A DNA stretch of 64,000 nucleotides from Coprinellus micaceus (GCA_951394405.1 OX596337.1:3844001-3908000), one strand, 5' to 3'; counted from the stretch's first letter, positions 45,122-57,349 are shown. Notes: generated by a model not told the origin, from the letters alone. Numbers and translations are program-made.

Positions 45122-45976
45122 ACACTAGGAGCTGCAAATCCACTGGGAGGACTTGGGGAGGACACGTCGGACGGGCTGCTCGCCGGGAACAGGCGTCGCG
45201 TTTTCCAAATATCGGAGAGAACAAGAGCCGAGATATGAAGGACCTGCCTTCAGGGGAGGCAGACTTGTGTGAGCGGTAGGGGCTGAACATGCTGGCGAGA
45301 ACGAGACTCGGGTCTCGAGCAAGCGTCGTCGGTGTGAAGGAAGTTGGAACCTGAGAGAGGGCCCTGCTAAACATTTCCTGGTCCATGGAGCAAGAGGCGT
45401 CTTCGATAGTCGAACGACGCGCATGCCTCGCTCCTTGCTCTGCCTCGATAGTCGAGTGCTGCGCCGTCGTTAGCCCATGGTGGACGAACGAAGAGTTGTG
45501 GGTCCAGGCGTGTCGGTTGCAACGACCGTGACTTTTGTCACGCCTGTCACCAAGTCACGAGGGATGCGTGGAAACTTTCTTCCGGATTGGACTTGGGTGA
45601 CAGGCGGGACTGCAGCGGGCGCTTCAGGTTGTTGCTCTTCCACCACCACCACCACCACCGCCACCACTCTGTCTCATCCTCCAGCCCTCCACCACCGGTA
45701 CAGGCCCGCGACCGCGATATGCCTTGCTAGATCGCCAGCAACCCTGTTGGGGACCTTCGATTATCGAAGTCCTCGCCGTACCCTGGGGTTTCTGCCCAAC
45801 ACTGGTTTCGATTATCGAATCCGGGTCTCCTTCTGTCGCCTCGTACGATGGGCCCCGAGTATACGCTTGTGCTCAACATGGAATGGGCCTCAGGTTCCGC
45901 CATATTGCGCTCGAATCGGCATGGGCCTAGCAAGCAAGATCGCGGGAGGGTTTCGGAGGACCGGGTGAGTTCACCC
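45122..45976 (+). repeat. E2 right inverted repeat with four palindromic boxes
   Basis: Forward-orientation copy of the box repeat, almost identical to the E1 right arm from 'ttcgatagtcgaacgac' (about 45,402) to GGGTGAGTTCACCC (45963-45976). Preceded by the Y segment (45122 to about 45,390), which E1 lacks. Confidence 0.92.
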
Positions 45977-47091
45977 AGCTGTTGCTATTCTCTCGATTAT
46001 ATCGGTCCGACTTCCCTTGTCCCGCTCCTTAATTCATCCCCTCTCTACTCTTCGCCCTCCTCCTCTCCCGCTCTCACCGTCGAGCTCGGCTTGCACTGGC
46101 CCTCCCCATACGCATCGTCGAGTCAGGATTTGAGAGGCCTGCGGGTGAGCAGGAGAAAAGGGTTCCAGGGACATTAAAGGACGATCACTCCCCCATTCTG
46201 TCCCCCCGAGTTACCGAAGACGGTGCTGATTCCATTTCTGTTCTCCAGGCTGTATATATACATTCTCTACCCTCGATCCGGAGACGCCTGCGTCAAGCTG
46301 GGGGGTTGAAACAAGCAGCCTAGCCACCACGAGGCCAAGCTCGAGAGCCTCCAGCTTCGTCTCCAAGAGACGAATAGTGAGTCTTTCTATCATCGTCGCC
46401 TTCACGATCACTTATTCTCCTTGGTGGCGTGTAGGTCGGTGGCTTGACAAAACCTCCCGCTACGCTCTTGATGCGTACATCAACAGCCTTGTACTTACTC
46501 CCCATCCTACGATTTACAACAGATCTATTTTCCTCTTATATAGGACCGTTGCTATTCGCCTACTGAAGTCTGGTATGACACGCTCCGTGTTTCTGTCCTA
46601 GATGCACTCTCCCTAGTTAGCACCCTGCGGCGGCTCGAGATGGCTATCTGTCGGCCATTGTGAGCAGGGTTCACGTTCGATTTCTGCACTTTCGCTGCAT
46701 CTTATCGGCTCCTCCTCCCCTCCTGCCCACACTGCGGCAACAGAATGCATACTATGGACCGTGAACTAATGCCCGTTGCGCTGTAGTGGACGATAGAAGG
46801 GCGCAGCCTCTTAACGACGCGCTGCTCAGCAGGTACATCAACGGCATCCAGGGCCAGGAGAGGTTAGCTTTCGCATATGCACCATCTGGGTTTCATATTC
46901 TGATCGCCTCGCCTACAGCTGTAGGCGGAGATCCCAGAACCACCCACCCAGCTGTTGTCAGCACGGGCGAAGCGCAAACCCTATCGCGACGGGATGTACT
47001 TGCGGCCCGAATATGTTCGTGCTTAGTGTGGCCATTGCTGCCCGAATGGCTTCAGCGGGATTGTAGCGACCACGCTCGTCAGCCAGTGTTT
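45977..47091. repeat. Flank repeat P, copy 2 (inverted partner 10,153-11,263)
   Basis: Near-perfect inverted copy of 10,153-11,263. Homology stops at 47,091 after 'cagccagtgttta'; here unrelated sequence follows, whereas at 10,153 the glucan synthase relic follows. The plus-strand frame starting near 46,786 is the shared gene fragment and ends in unrelated codons past the junction. Confidence 0.88.
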
Positions 47092-47458
47092 ACCCAGATT
47101 CCACACCCTCGCATATCCATGAGCTGCATCGTTAAATCACTCAAATGGCATTCGAGGTCGAAATAGCGAAGTTCGAGGTAGCGAAGGCGCAGCGGCGAGC
47201 GACAAACCTACTCATGTAAACAGGAGGCCAGAGTCTGAATCACAGACATCGGAGCGGGATCAGCGAAGTCCATCCTAGTACTCCAGCAGGAAGTAGCTAT
47301 CAAAGCCATTGTCAGCCGAGCCCACTGAGGTGAAACGTAGCTACACCACCTGTGACCCACCACCCATCCTCTATACATGGCAAATTATTTAGCGATTCTC
47401 TGCATCGTCTTCCGTTTTCCTAACCCGTTTGTAGATAAACCCAGTCGGGACCTCGGGA

Positions 47459-47946
47459 GTTACAGTGCTTTTCATTATTATGCGCAATCCGGATTTTTGA
47501 TTGACCTACGTTTGGGTGGTGGATTCGAGCCCCGGCTGCGTTGAAGTCGGTGTCATCTCGAGTCCTACCACCACCCCGATACTTTAAAGGGGCTTTGCGA
47601 CATCCTGGTAGACCTAAAAACTGTATATACGCTCCATGGATCCGTCAGAGCGCACAACCGTGAGGCTGCGCTGAGTGAAGTCTCTGTCGGGTAGTAATGT
47701 GTGCCCGGATGGCTCCAGGCTGAGGATTGATGAGATATTCAACAGGCTCAAGTTCAAATACTACTACAAATGTTCGCTGGCGCCCGGAAATACATTCGGT
47801 AGGTACCCAACATCGCAGGAGGCTTTTTGTTGCCTGAGAGGCGTACCAAACCATGACGGCGGAGCTCGAACCGGCCACCCAAACGTGGGTCGATCGAAAA
47901 TAGGGATTCCGCATAATAATGAAAAGCACTGTAAAGGGCAGTCAGT
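47459..47946. repeat. Inverted-repeat element, about 488 bp
   Basis: The left end starts TTACAGTGCTTTTCATTATT, and the same sequence appears inverted at the right end. Similarity continues for about 80 bp with roughly 15% differences, through 'acgtttgggtgg..gattcgag'. No convincing target-site duplication was found, so the class is unknown. The interior is non-coding. The 'GGTTCGAGCTCC'-like part resembles a tRNA B-box, but no A-box or cloverleaf was found. Confidence 0.55.
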
Positions 47947-49466
47947 CCAGAATTTGGCGCCCCAGAGAGAACAGAAGGAGCCAGCTCAAGGAGAGGAGGT
48001 TGGGTAACGGAGTTCAGCCTTCCTGCACCCGTCAACGCGAAGCAGACCGCCGCTGGAGTACGAAAGCGAGACTCTGATGGAATTCACCAGCGGCGCTCAC
48101 AAACGAAGCTACGACGCCACGCCCGTTCAACTTCAACTAGTTGCAGTTTCAGAAAACGAAACGACGGCTCGCCAGGCGAAATGATATGTGCCAAACAATA
48201 TAAACTAATCCCCCCGACGCATCCAGCCGTAATATTCATCGATACATGGAGTCTTAGGCATTCATACCCTCAAGGGTTGAGTGTTCGTGTGGTGGGATTT
48301 TGTGTAGAGGGAACAGCTGAGCAACGGGCCATGAGGGTCACTAAGTTTTAAGGGAGAGGAATTTAGTCGGAAGGAGGTCGTGACCACGATCCCCATCCAT
48401 TGCTGGCGACAATCGCCCTTGACTTCGCCGGTCGCCGGTCTACATTCCTCCCAAACGCCGTCAATGTAGAGAATCTCTCGTCGAACATGAACTCCGAGGT
48501 TACATGGTCGTACTCGTACACGCCGACGATCCTTAAAGGCGGTTATCAATTTTGCATGACATGGACGACTCGGAGTGCTGATCGATGATCGCCGGATGTG
48601 TAGAGGTATATCTAGGCACGTACCTCCACCTTTCGAGTGCTTTACATTACATGAATTTGTTTTACCCGTGGACCCATTCATCTCAATTCTTTTCATTCTG
48701 CTTCCTTTTCTCTCCGTCGTTCGCCATACATCCCAGCGCCCTCGTTCTCTCGACTCCATATATCTCGACTCCATTCCCCGGCTCGTCGTCACTCGGCACT
48801 TTGACATCTCCCTCCTTAGCACAACAGTGCGAGGGACTCTAATTGTAAAGACCCATGGGATTTCTCCGGCCACCGCGGCCTGCCCTCCGTCGCGCTCACG
48901 TTTCACTGCACCGTACCAGAGAATTCTCATCGGGGAAATCTCCGGGGTCGACCTTGCCAAATATCTGCGCGGCTTTCATAAGAGGGCAACCAACGATAAG
49001 CGGAAGCTTTAGGTCAATGATTAGGAGCATCAGTTCGAACGACTTCGAGATAGTGGGGATAGCCAGGTCACGCAGAGGGAGTGGAAGGGGGTTTCGGGTA
49101 AGTATCAGAACTCTCAAACCCCAGGTCTGCAACCTGTCTGCATCCACCAGAGCGTGGACCCTGATCACGACGACACCCCGCCTCCCCGGAGTGTTTGGTT
49201 CTCTACCTTGCAGTTTCCTGCCTGTCGGTACCGACCTTACCCTTGACGGTCCCTTCCGCGTTTAACTGACCCGTCAGGCACTCCTTTACCATTTGCATGT
49301 CGTTCGAAGCGCTCGCTCAATGGAGGAATCGCATATGATTTGGAGACTATCGAAGTTATCAACCCGAGTCGTAAGGCTTATCAGGGCGTCATGGCGTGAG
49401 GAAGGGGAAGGTGAGATTATCATAACTTTCCAACGAGTCAAAATGGCAGATGCGGCGGAGATCTCC
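47947..49466. other. Interval with unresolved frames
   Basis: A minus-strand frame at 48,896-49,168 has alternating Leu-rich phrases ('WGLRVLILTRNPLPLPLRDL') that could belong to an F-box/LRR-type exon. A 232-codon minus frame at 48,262-48,960 lacks any domain. None could be built into a gene. Confidence 0.3.
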
Positions 49467-51619
49467 TCATGCGTACTGGCCGACGGCTTCCTCGTATGCG
49501 TTGTTGACTTCGTTTGCATGGCGTTCATTTATATCGAATTCGTCGAAGATGGCGCATAGGCTGAGTGGGTCCTAGAATTATGTGTAGGTGTCGGCTGTGT
49601 TCTCTGACTGGAGAAGCAATGAGACACCTACATTTGGGTGGAAATGCTCATAGCCAGAAATTTGCGCCTTGCAAGAATAGCAAGAGAGGGAGCGACACTG
49701 GGGGCACACCATCTTATTACACTAGAGGCTGGGTGAGTGCATTGCCACAGAAACGTCGGCGTTCACTTACTCCTTCTTCCTTCACGAAAGAAACTGAAGA
49801 CTTCTGATTAGACTCGCCGGGACACAGTAATTGGAATAAAGATCGCACCTTGTGGGCAATTAGGGCACGTCCTAATCACGGCCATGGACATTGCTTCTTC
49901 AATGGCGAGCCTGGCATTTCTCCCCGAGTCCGCCCCCTCACATCGGTTTTGCCCGTGCTCTTTCCGACAAAGCCGGCAACTAATCTTGCCACATACTCCT
50001 TCGTTCCCGCAGAGGAATGCCGTGCTTTCCTCGATAGGTATCTCCATGACGCAACCCCAGTCGCAAAAGGGGCATTCTTCGAACCCTTCTAGCTTGGCTT
50101 TCTTGACTTCCTGACGTTGATGTGTCCTTTGGAGGAGGGACAGCATGTCCTTCGGAAGCGCATGCTCTAGCTGGGACACATGGAATGGTGTGTTGCACCC
50201 ATTTTGGTGCATGCACAGGAGTTCTGGATTTTGAGCGCCTGCTCGATCTTCAGCGTAGCGACGGAGGCAGGCCGAACAGAAGGGGTGGCCCTGTGGACAG
50301 TGCACTATCTGGATTGAGGCATGCTGGTCAAAGCAGCATTGGCACTCTATGAGCGCGTCTTGGCTTGTTGAACCCTGGCCTGTTTCCTCCTGCTGAAAGC
50401 TCCCCCCATTCCCCCCGTCGACAGACGCGACTCCTTGAACGGCACCCGACTCCCCCTCCCGCTGAAAGATCCCAAGGGCGTCTCCTTCAATAGCATCCGA
50501 CTTGGCGAGGTCGGAACTGGCGCTGCCGAGTATAATCTCCAGAACAATATCTATGGTCTGTGGTCCGTGGCCCGGTGCGTATGTCTTGACGAGGTCGCTC
50601 ACGTACGACGGATCCAAGTCGGGCTTCACGTCCAGGATAGCGTACACGAGGTCTTGAAGGACTACCGTGGCAGATCTTGGGGTGGGTGTGTTGGGAGCTT
50701 CCATCATGATTGTATCTCCATCTTCGTCGATAAGAGACCTCATTCCTTGTCCGGGAACGTCCAAAGAGGGTGAAACGCTGGACTTCTCCTGACCCCCGTT
50801 GGCCAGGACCGACTGACCCCCATTCCCCTCGTGGTTCACTGGTGACGCCCCCGTCTCCCCCGCCTGAAGGCCAGCCTCAGCATTAGCAACTATCGCAAGG
50901 GCTTCCAGCTGACTGGGATCTAGGTCCTGAATGTTGTAGGCCCAATGGTCCAGGTTGAATGCGGGTGTTCGACGCTGGGGGGAAGGACTCTCTTCCGCTC
51001 GCCTCTTCCGCTCGCCTTGACGTCCGATGTTCTCTTCCTGTACCGACCCCGTCTGACTTCGATGTTGCATGGAAGGGCTCTCCTGCGCTGTCATTTTCCC
51101 CGTGTCTTCACGCCTGATCTCACCGCTTACTGGCCTCCCCTTCTTTCGGCGCTTTGAAGAAGATAGACCTTCCGCTTGCCTGTGCCCGTTCTCTTCGTCG
51201 TGAATGGCCCCTGACGGCCTGGCGGGGGCATTCCAACCTTGCTTTCGAGCGCCCATCTTCGGTTGTCGTGAGGCTTCCTCGTCGCTTGAGATCTCGATAA
51301 CATTACTTTGTGCACTCGGTGTGGCTCTCGCTGCGGTGGCTGATTTCGCGTTTGCGGATGATTGCTGGCCCCGGCGCGAAGTAGAGGGTTTGGTGGACTT
51401 CGAAGATGACGGGGCGACGGTGATAACTTCCACCCGTAACGATTCCCCAGATCTAGGGAGAGCACTTCGCCCACGAAGTGGGAGCTCGGGTTCCGGTGAG
51501 GACGAAATCTCGATGGTGATTTTTCGGTGAGAAGAGCATGGCCTTCGCTTGGCGGGCGGTGGATCAGGGGACATGGTGGCTTTTCTACGTCTTTTCATGC
51601 CCGTGTTTCGTCCCGACAT
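49467..51619 (-). CDS. RBR E3 ubiquitin ligase, TRIAD3/RNF216-like, 662 aa
   Basis: Exons 51619-49849, 49793-49771, 49721-49632 and 49571-49467 give 1,989 nt in frame. The first ~400 residues are disordered with basic clusters and repeated 'IEISS' phrases that resemble SUMO-interacting motifs ('VIEISSDEE', 'TIEISSSPE'). RING1 is 'ECQCCFDQHASIQIVHCPQG' followed by HPFCSAC; the IBR region has 'CPFCDWGC', 'CRLCRKEH' and the 'ARLAIEEAMS' helix. RING2 is 'CPNCPQVSFVKEEGCNKM' then 'CPQCRSLSCYSC', including the CNKMVC catalytic-loop pattern. The CQCC RING1 variant and the C-terminal 'GYEHFHPN' fit the RNF216 group. RBR ligases pass ubiquitin through a Cys in RING2. A 23-nt microexon supplies VSFVKEEG. 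Introns are 55, 49 and 60 nt. Confidence 0.88.
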
Positions 51620-54600
51620 CGCTGTTATAATCGATGGTAGTCGACCTGTGAGAGTTGTAAATTGCCTCGATATACTCGGTCTATGCAAGGTAAAGCACTC
51701 ACACAACAATAGGTCGTCACGGTCGCGAAAAGAATGAGGAGCGGAGAGACGAGACGCCACACCTTCGCAGCATCCAGTTGTACATGTCAGGGCCAGTGGC
51801 GAACAGGTGACCGCGTTGGTGTGGCTAGATGGCCAATGCCGCAACACGATTCACAGAAGTGGCTCCTTTCGGGGTCCCCGAGCCCGGATCATGAAAAAGT
51901 CTACGTAGTGCAAGATCTAGACGGATGTACTGTGGGGCGCAGCCTGTCAAAAAGCAAATCAACTCATGGCCCTCCTGAGGTATAGAGAGCTCTCACAGGT
52001 AGCCCGGGGGAGCTAGCCATTACCGGGCAGTCGAGAGGCATTGACAATGTCGTAGGGGCCCTCTTCGCACTGCGGATCTTGAGGTATCGATGCAATCGGG
52101 CACGAGTAGGTCGGCGCACATGACAGTATCACTGTTCTGCTCGCCCTGGACCCCGAATCGTCCTGTAAAATGACTCTAGGCTTGCAGTCTGGTTCTCCGC
52201 TTCGGGAACGAATACGGAAGTCTGGTGGCCTTGAACTCCGTTTCGAAGTCGAACACAGCGAGGAGAGTCCCGAAGGATTCGCGCTCCTGTGAGTTGTGAC
52301 TTGCAGAGATGCACCTTGAAAAGGGCGTCGGCATAATTGATCATCAGGTGAAGTCCGTCACTAGTTGCTGCGAATGTGGTTCGGACGAGGACATGAAGAT
52401 CAAAGCGCGTCATCGGAAATCGTACTTATAATTACATCTGATCAGATGTACGATTCAAACACCGTCACGAATTTCGGAAGACGAGAATATGTACCCGTGC
52501 TGTTGCATCCGGGAACGGGAGGGGCATCTGAATCCCACACAGACTGGTTGATAGAAAGTAACCGTAAAAACAATCTTATCCCGCTGAGTCCTGGCATCCC
52601 GATGCACATTGACAAAGCTGGTCCTGGGGTCCTGGGCACTTACACCCGTGACAGCAGCACCCCTTGTGCTCGCAATGTGTGCTCGAGCAACGATGTGCAC
52701 GCACACCCGTAACGGCCATGGAATCCTGCGACATAAAATTTCAAGGCGATGGCTACCGTTGCGGCTTATTCCCTGCCTCACAGTTCTCTTTGCCTGTCCT
52801 CAATTTCCCTCCAATTTCCATGTTCGATCCCGCTCTCCGATAGTCGCGTTCCCTACCGCAACGCCGTTCCAACCATTCAAAGGGCTGTGGTACCCCGAGA
52901 GCATTCTCGCAACCACTACAATAGATCGTCCTACCAGTGCTCCCCAGAGACATTGAGTGTTAACCTCCACGATCGTTTCGCACGCTGTTTCGTCCCCAAT
53001 TCCTTGCTCATGATCATGCCGAGGGCCCGGGGGGATCCGAGTCGTCTCGCAAACAACTATCGCCTTCGATTATATCTGTTCTGATTTCCGGGCTGAGGAC
53101 ACCTGGCAGACCTGCTGGATGGGGAGACGTACTGCTGCTCGACGATGTTGCCCCGCCTCGGCGGGCTCTTCATTGTGCTCCAGGCGGTCTCGTCGGAAGT
53201 GGGAGAATGTGGATAACGTGTGAGATCAAGGTAGAAGGCGTCGACTATGCAAATCGCCCTCCACTCAGAAGAGATCTGGGAGCAGGACAAATGCCCTTTG
53301 AAGATATCGTTAAAGAAGGTTTTAAGCATGCTCTAAAACGGTATCATCCCTGAAGTCCCAATCGCGATTCGGCGTGAGCCTACGTACTTTGAGCTTGGGA
53401 TCAAAGTCAAGCCTTTTCCAGGCCGGAGCAGAGGACCTCGATGGTGCTTGGGAACTCACCAGGAAGCTGGGTGGCCATTACGGGTGAGTACGTTCTAAGA
53501 GACGGCGGTGAGGCTAATTGATTGGCAGGGAGAGGATAACAAGACTGTGGCCGCTCGCGAACTGGATTAAATAGAGGAGAGATAAGGGTCGAGTTGGAAC
53601 GCTTCGTAGCAGACAAATAGATGCAGAAGAACGTCACAGGAAAGACTGAAAGGGCATTGAGAAACAAAGGAGGAGATTCAATTAGAACCTTGCCTTCAAC
53701 GCTCTCGCCGTCAATCGACGCCAATGTCCTCGCGCCCGACTCTCAATTCCAGGCCACGTAGGAGTGTTGTCGTAGAGCAGGTTGAATTCAGTGCTGAGTA
53801 CTCTTTAGCTTGAACGTCAACGGAACAATCCCACAACATTTAATAGAGACCAGAGAAATAGACCATGTGGTAAAAGCGCACTAGCCTCCTCAAAACGCGT
53901 CGGCAATGGTAAGCTCCCGGTGAGTCCGTCACCACGTCCGTGAAAAAGTCTTGGAGTATAGAGATACAGAATTCCTTTAATGCGGGGGAGGCGTACCAGT
54001 AGGGCCCTCGAAGAACAGTGTTGTCACTCGACAGAGTGAGGTACGGAGTCCCTAACCGCAAGGCGCTTGAGGTCGAGATTAGCCTAACAACAAAGGAAGG
54101 GGGTTAATGTGCATACATCGTTCGTCCCTGGTGGCCTATGATGGCGCATTGATCCACACCCTACTTGAACTGCCAGGTAGAGCCCAAAATCGTGGATTCG
54201 CGACAGAATTTTGAGTATGCAGAACTCGTCAAGGCTGTTGCGAATCTCACGACGTTAGTAAGAAAGTCGCGCCAGCTATGACACCATGGCTGGCTGACGG
54301 TCCTGTTCCAGCCAAAGATGTCGGAAGCGAGGGCCCGAGGCGTCGAGGAAGCCAGGTCGGTGACGGGAATATGCCTGGACTGTACGATCTTCGGGTAGGA
54401 GTAGTTTGCGGCACGAATGAAACTTGGCAAAGCCGTATGTATTTCTTGCTGGCGAGGCGGTTGGCTGTAATCTGGTTCGATGTGAGACGGGGATGCCTGG
54501 GTGAAATCGGATGTCACTAACCCCACACTGCCCAACGCGCTGCATGGATGCGATTGACTTTAAACCCTCTTCGTCGAAGCGGTGCACCGCTCCCACCGTA

Positions 54601-56390
54601 CTTGTGAGGTTTGTGATTACGAGGTGGTGTACACGAACAAACTCCCGACTGTTCACGAAACGCTTGGGCCTGAATGAATCGGATGCACGTTTCGGAACCG
54701 CGAAGTGGGAACAGCTGTCCGACCGTCCATATAGCTTAAGACCACTCGAATTCCTCGTTTGGCTGCGCGCTTAGCACGTCGTGTGGCGATGACAGCAGAG
54801 CGTACCCACGTTGAACTTGGCTGCAAATGGAAACCCTCACCTTGCTCCCTTTGTAGGTCGAGGTGAAACTAGCTTCCCTGTAAAATGTGCATGTCGAAAT
54901 ACCTTTAGAATCAAGCGCCCTTACCCCTTCTACCCTGGTGCGGTCGTCCAAGTGCTGACAGGGGTGGCTGCCTATGAGGTACTTGAGACCGCAATTTCAG
55001 GAAGACTTCACTTACCCGCTCTACCGAGGGGCCTATCACAGCGAACCTTGGACGGTGATTTGTGGATGGAACGCTTTGGCCGGGCAGAGGGCTCACGACT
55101 GTTGCTCTTTCGGGTCCTTGACTGAGCAGACGAACATGCGTACAGCTCGAATTGGGCCGTGACTCTGCTACTTCTGACAGGGCCGACACGCGTTGTCTGT
55201 TTTGATACTTGTCAATACTCGGGTTGCTGCTAATCGTCGGAAACATACCGTGCTGGATAACTGGCCGGTTCGATTGAGGGCTTAAACTGTCTTCAATACA
55301 CGTCGCTTTCGACAGCACTATAGAAACACAGCTGAAAGATGGCTCATGTAAAGTGCTGCGCATTCGAAGTTAGACTAGACCGTTTGGCCATGAATGTCCT
55401 GCGTGCGCTGGGATAAGGAGGGAAATAGGGGGCGACGAGGCGTCCGCACTGCCCTCTGTTCCCGGAAAGCTGGCTGGATGGCGTCCAAGCCAGTTCGGAC
55501 TAGGTTCGGCCAGTTGACTATTCTGTTATAGAACTGGGTGCCTCCTGGGGTTAATTCTAAACGACGAAGGCTAGTTGATAGACTCACAAGTTTCCGTGGG
55601 CCAGGAATAGGAAAGTGATGGATTCAGCGCATTGGAAGAGCTAATCCACCGAGGAACATCGAAAAGGCGGTATTGCAGAAGGATAGAGCGATGCTTTGGA
55701 TAGTTCCATGCCTGGGATCATGGGTTTAGACAGTTCCAGAGCAGGGATGAGAGTACGAAGTGTGCTATCGGTCATGTCCAGTGACGATTCAAACGCTGAT
55801 AGTGTTCCCTCCACTGCCTAAAAAGGGACATCAGGATGTGGATAAGAAAGGCATGTAAGACCTACCTCGAGCAATGGTACATAATGGGAATCTAACAAGC
55901 TTATCGCTCGGCGACGGGGTTGGCCCGTGTACCATGGAAACTCATCGAGCACGTCTTGGGGTGGCATCTGAGCGGTGAGTGGAAAGTGATAGATCGCAGA
56001 GGCAAAGGCCGAAGTTGCTTAGCTTCCTACGATTCGAGTACTAGTGACATTCGATGCCATGTTGGCTTACGAAGACCAAAACAAACACAGTCCGACCGTC
56101 ATGGTCAAGGTTCGAGGTCAAGATGAAAGGCCTTAAGTTCCAGTTTGACACAAGTTCCGAAATGCGTTATAGGGCCCGGGACTTCTTTCGTTTCGAAACC
56201 TCTTCCCACTCGCCATGATCATGATTCGGAAGGTAGGGAACAATATAAGATGTAGATCTGCGTCAGCAAACCCACCTTTCCTCACTGGCCAACATGCGAT
56301 CACAATCCCAGATCACGCCGATCACCATTGGAGCACGACGAGCCAGCAATCCGATATATTAGAGTCATTGTACAAAGGGGAGTCGCGAAA
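51620..56390. other. Long interval with exon-like fragments, no complete gene
   Basis: Minus-strand stretches at 54,276-54,951 ('VHHLVITNLTSTVGAVH', 'TCTFYREASFTSTYKGSKVR') resemble the extracellular beta-sandwich of Agaricomycete single-pass membrane proteins. 53,057-54,061 has related-looking 'LQDFFTDVV' and 'KTFFNDIF' phrases. The splice pattern could not be worked out, and decay is possible. 55,600-56,200 shows nothing. No transposon ends were recognised. Confidence 0.3.
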
Positions 56391-57349
56391 CTACTTCAAT
56401 AAAATCTGAATAACATTCTGAATCGCCGCGTTGGTCATGGCCTGGGTCTGAGCAAGGTTCGCACAGTTCTGCACAAGGTTGGCTTGGGCTTGGGAGAGGT
56501 TGTCCATAGCCTGCTTCAGGTTGGCGATAGCTTGCTGAACGAGGCTCGTATTGAGGTTCTAGGACATCCGAAGCGTCAGAAACGACGGACGGTATACAAA
56601 AAGGAGAACATACCTCCAGAGCCCGCGCCGATAAAGGAGATAATCCAGTGGAGGTGGGGATGTGATGCTGAGGATGGGGCATTGAGCCGTGACTGACATT
56701 GCGAATCGTAGAAAAGCACACACCTCATTCTCTGGCGTATGGGCGCGAGAAGGCTCAGCCGCCGACGAAGTATCCATGGCCTGCTGGGTATTATCATCAG
56801 TCGGAGCTGCTGGAGCTGGGGCGGTCTCAACGGAGGCGGAGGTAGTGCTATCGACCCCGCGGTTGTCCACAGGGACCGTTGGCAGGTTAGCGAGGCGCAC
56901 GATGGACTCGTCAGATTGCTGGTTCTAAGAAGACACGGGGACATCGTGAGATATATGCTCGGGCAGCGAAAAGGCTTCCTCACCTCGCCCTGACAAGCAT
57001 TGTTCCCAACGTCAGGGACCGATTGGAATGGCTGGGGAACGGCAAACAGCGGGCCCGAGTCGAAGGTGATGGGACCGCTTTGGATGGTTGAGACCTGCAT
57101 CGAGATATTATCTTCAGCAGTGATGTCTCGTCCATGAATGCAATAGCATCGATGAGGTCCAAAGCTACGGTGGCGGCAGACGCAGCCGCGGAGACACCCA
57201 GGCGGCCCAGCCTGGAACACAACTAGAAGGTCAGCTTCAGAGGATTGTGCGTCCACAGTTGGTGTTGCCATGAGCGTTGGAGAAGGCAGGGTAGGCCTGG
57301 GATATGGTTCAAGTCGCTGAGACGGAGATCGAGAAATGCGGTCTAGCAT
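56391..57349 (-). CDS. Coiled-coil protein with a Cys/His cluster, 262 aa
   Basis: Exons 57349-56984, 56924-56724, 56667-56614 and 56558-56391 give 789 nt in frame, all introns phase 0 (59, 56 and 55 nt). The N-terminus is Pro/Ser-rich ('LEPYPRPTLPSPTLMATPTV'). Around residues 55-80 is a dense Cys/His run ('GCLRGCVCRHRSFGPHRCYC' then IH) that could bind a metal but matches no known finger. The middle is rich in Ala, Thr and Pro. The C-terminus is a heptad coiled coil ('SLVQQAIANLKQAMDNLSQA', 'NLVQNCANLAQTQAM'). No family was recognised; a structural or regulatory role is only a guess. The exon model is self-consistent, but the start Met is not certain. Confidence 0.6.

Larger units (their letters stand above)
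39820..45976. mobile_element. Composite element E2, 6,157 bp, 855-bp terminal inverted repeats
   Basis: 39820-40674 and 45122-45976 are near-perfect inverted copies of equal length (855 bp), ending at the same GGGTGAACTCACCC as E1. The outer ~590 bp is the same box repeat as in E1; the inner ~265 bp (called Y here) is private to E2. The 4,447-bp interior contains a RING gene, a 147-codon frame and a 145-aa gene. Outside, E2 has Q on its left (39747-39819) and inverted P on its right (45977-47091), exactly the flanks of E1 in reverse. No transposase or clear target-site duplication was found. Confidence 0.75.

Noticed and set aside
47510..47560. A possible tRNA gene from GATTCGAGCCCC
   Set aside because: No A-box, acceptor pairing or anticodon arm could be drawn on either strand.
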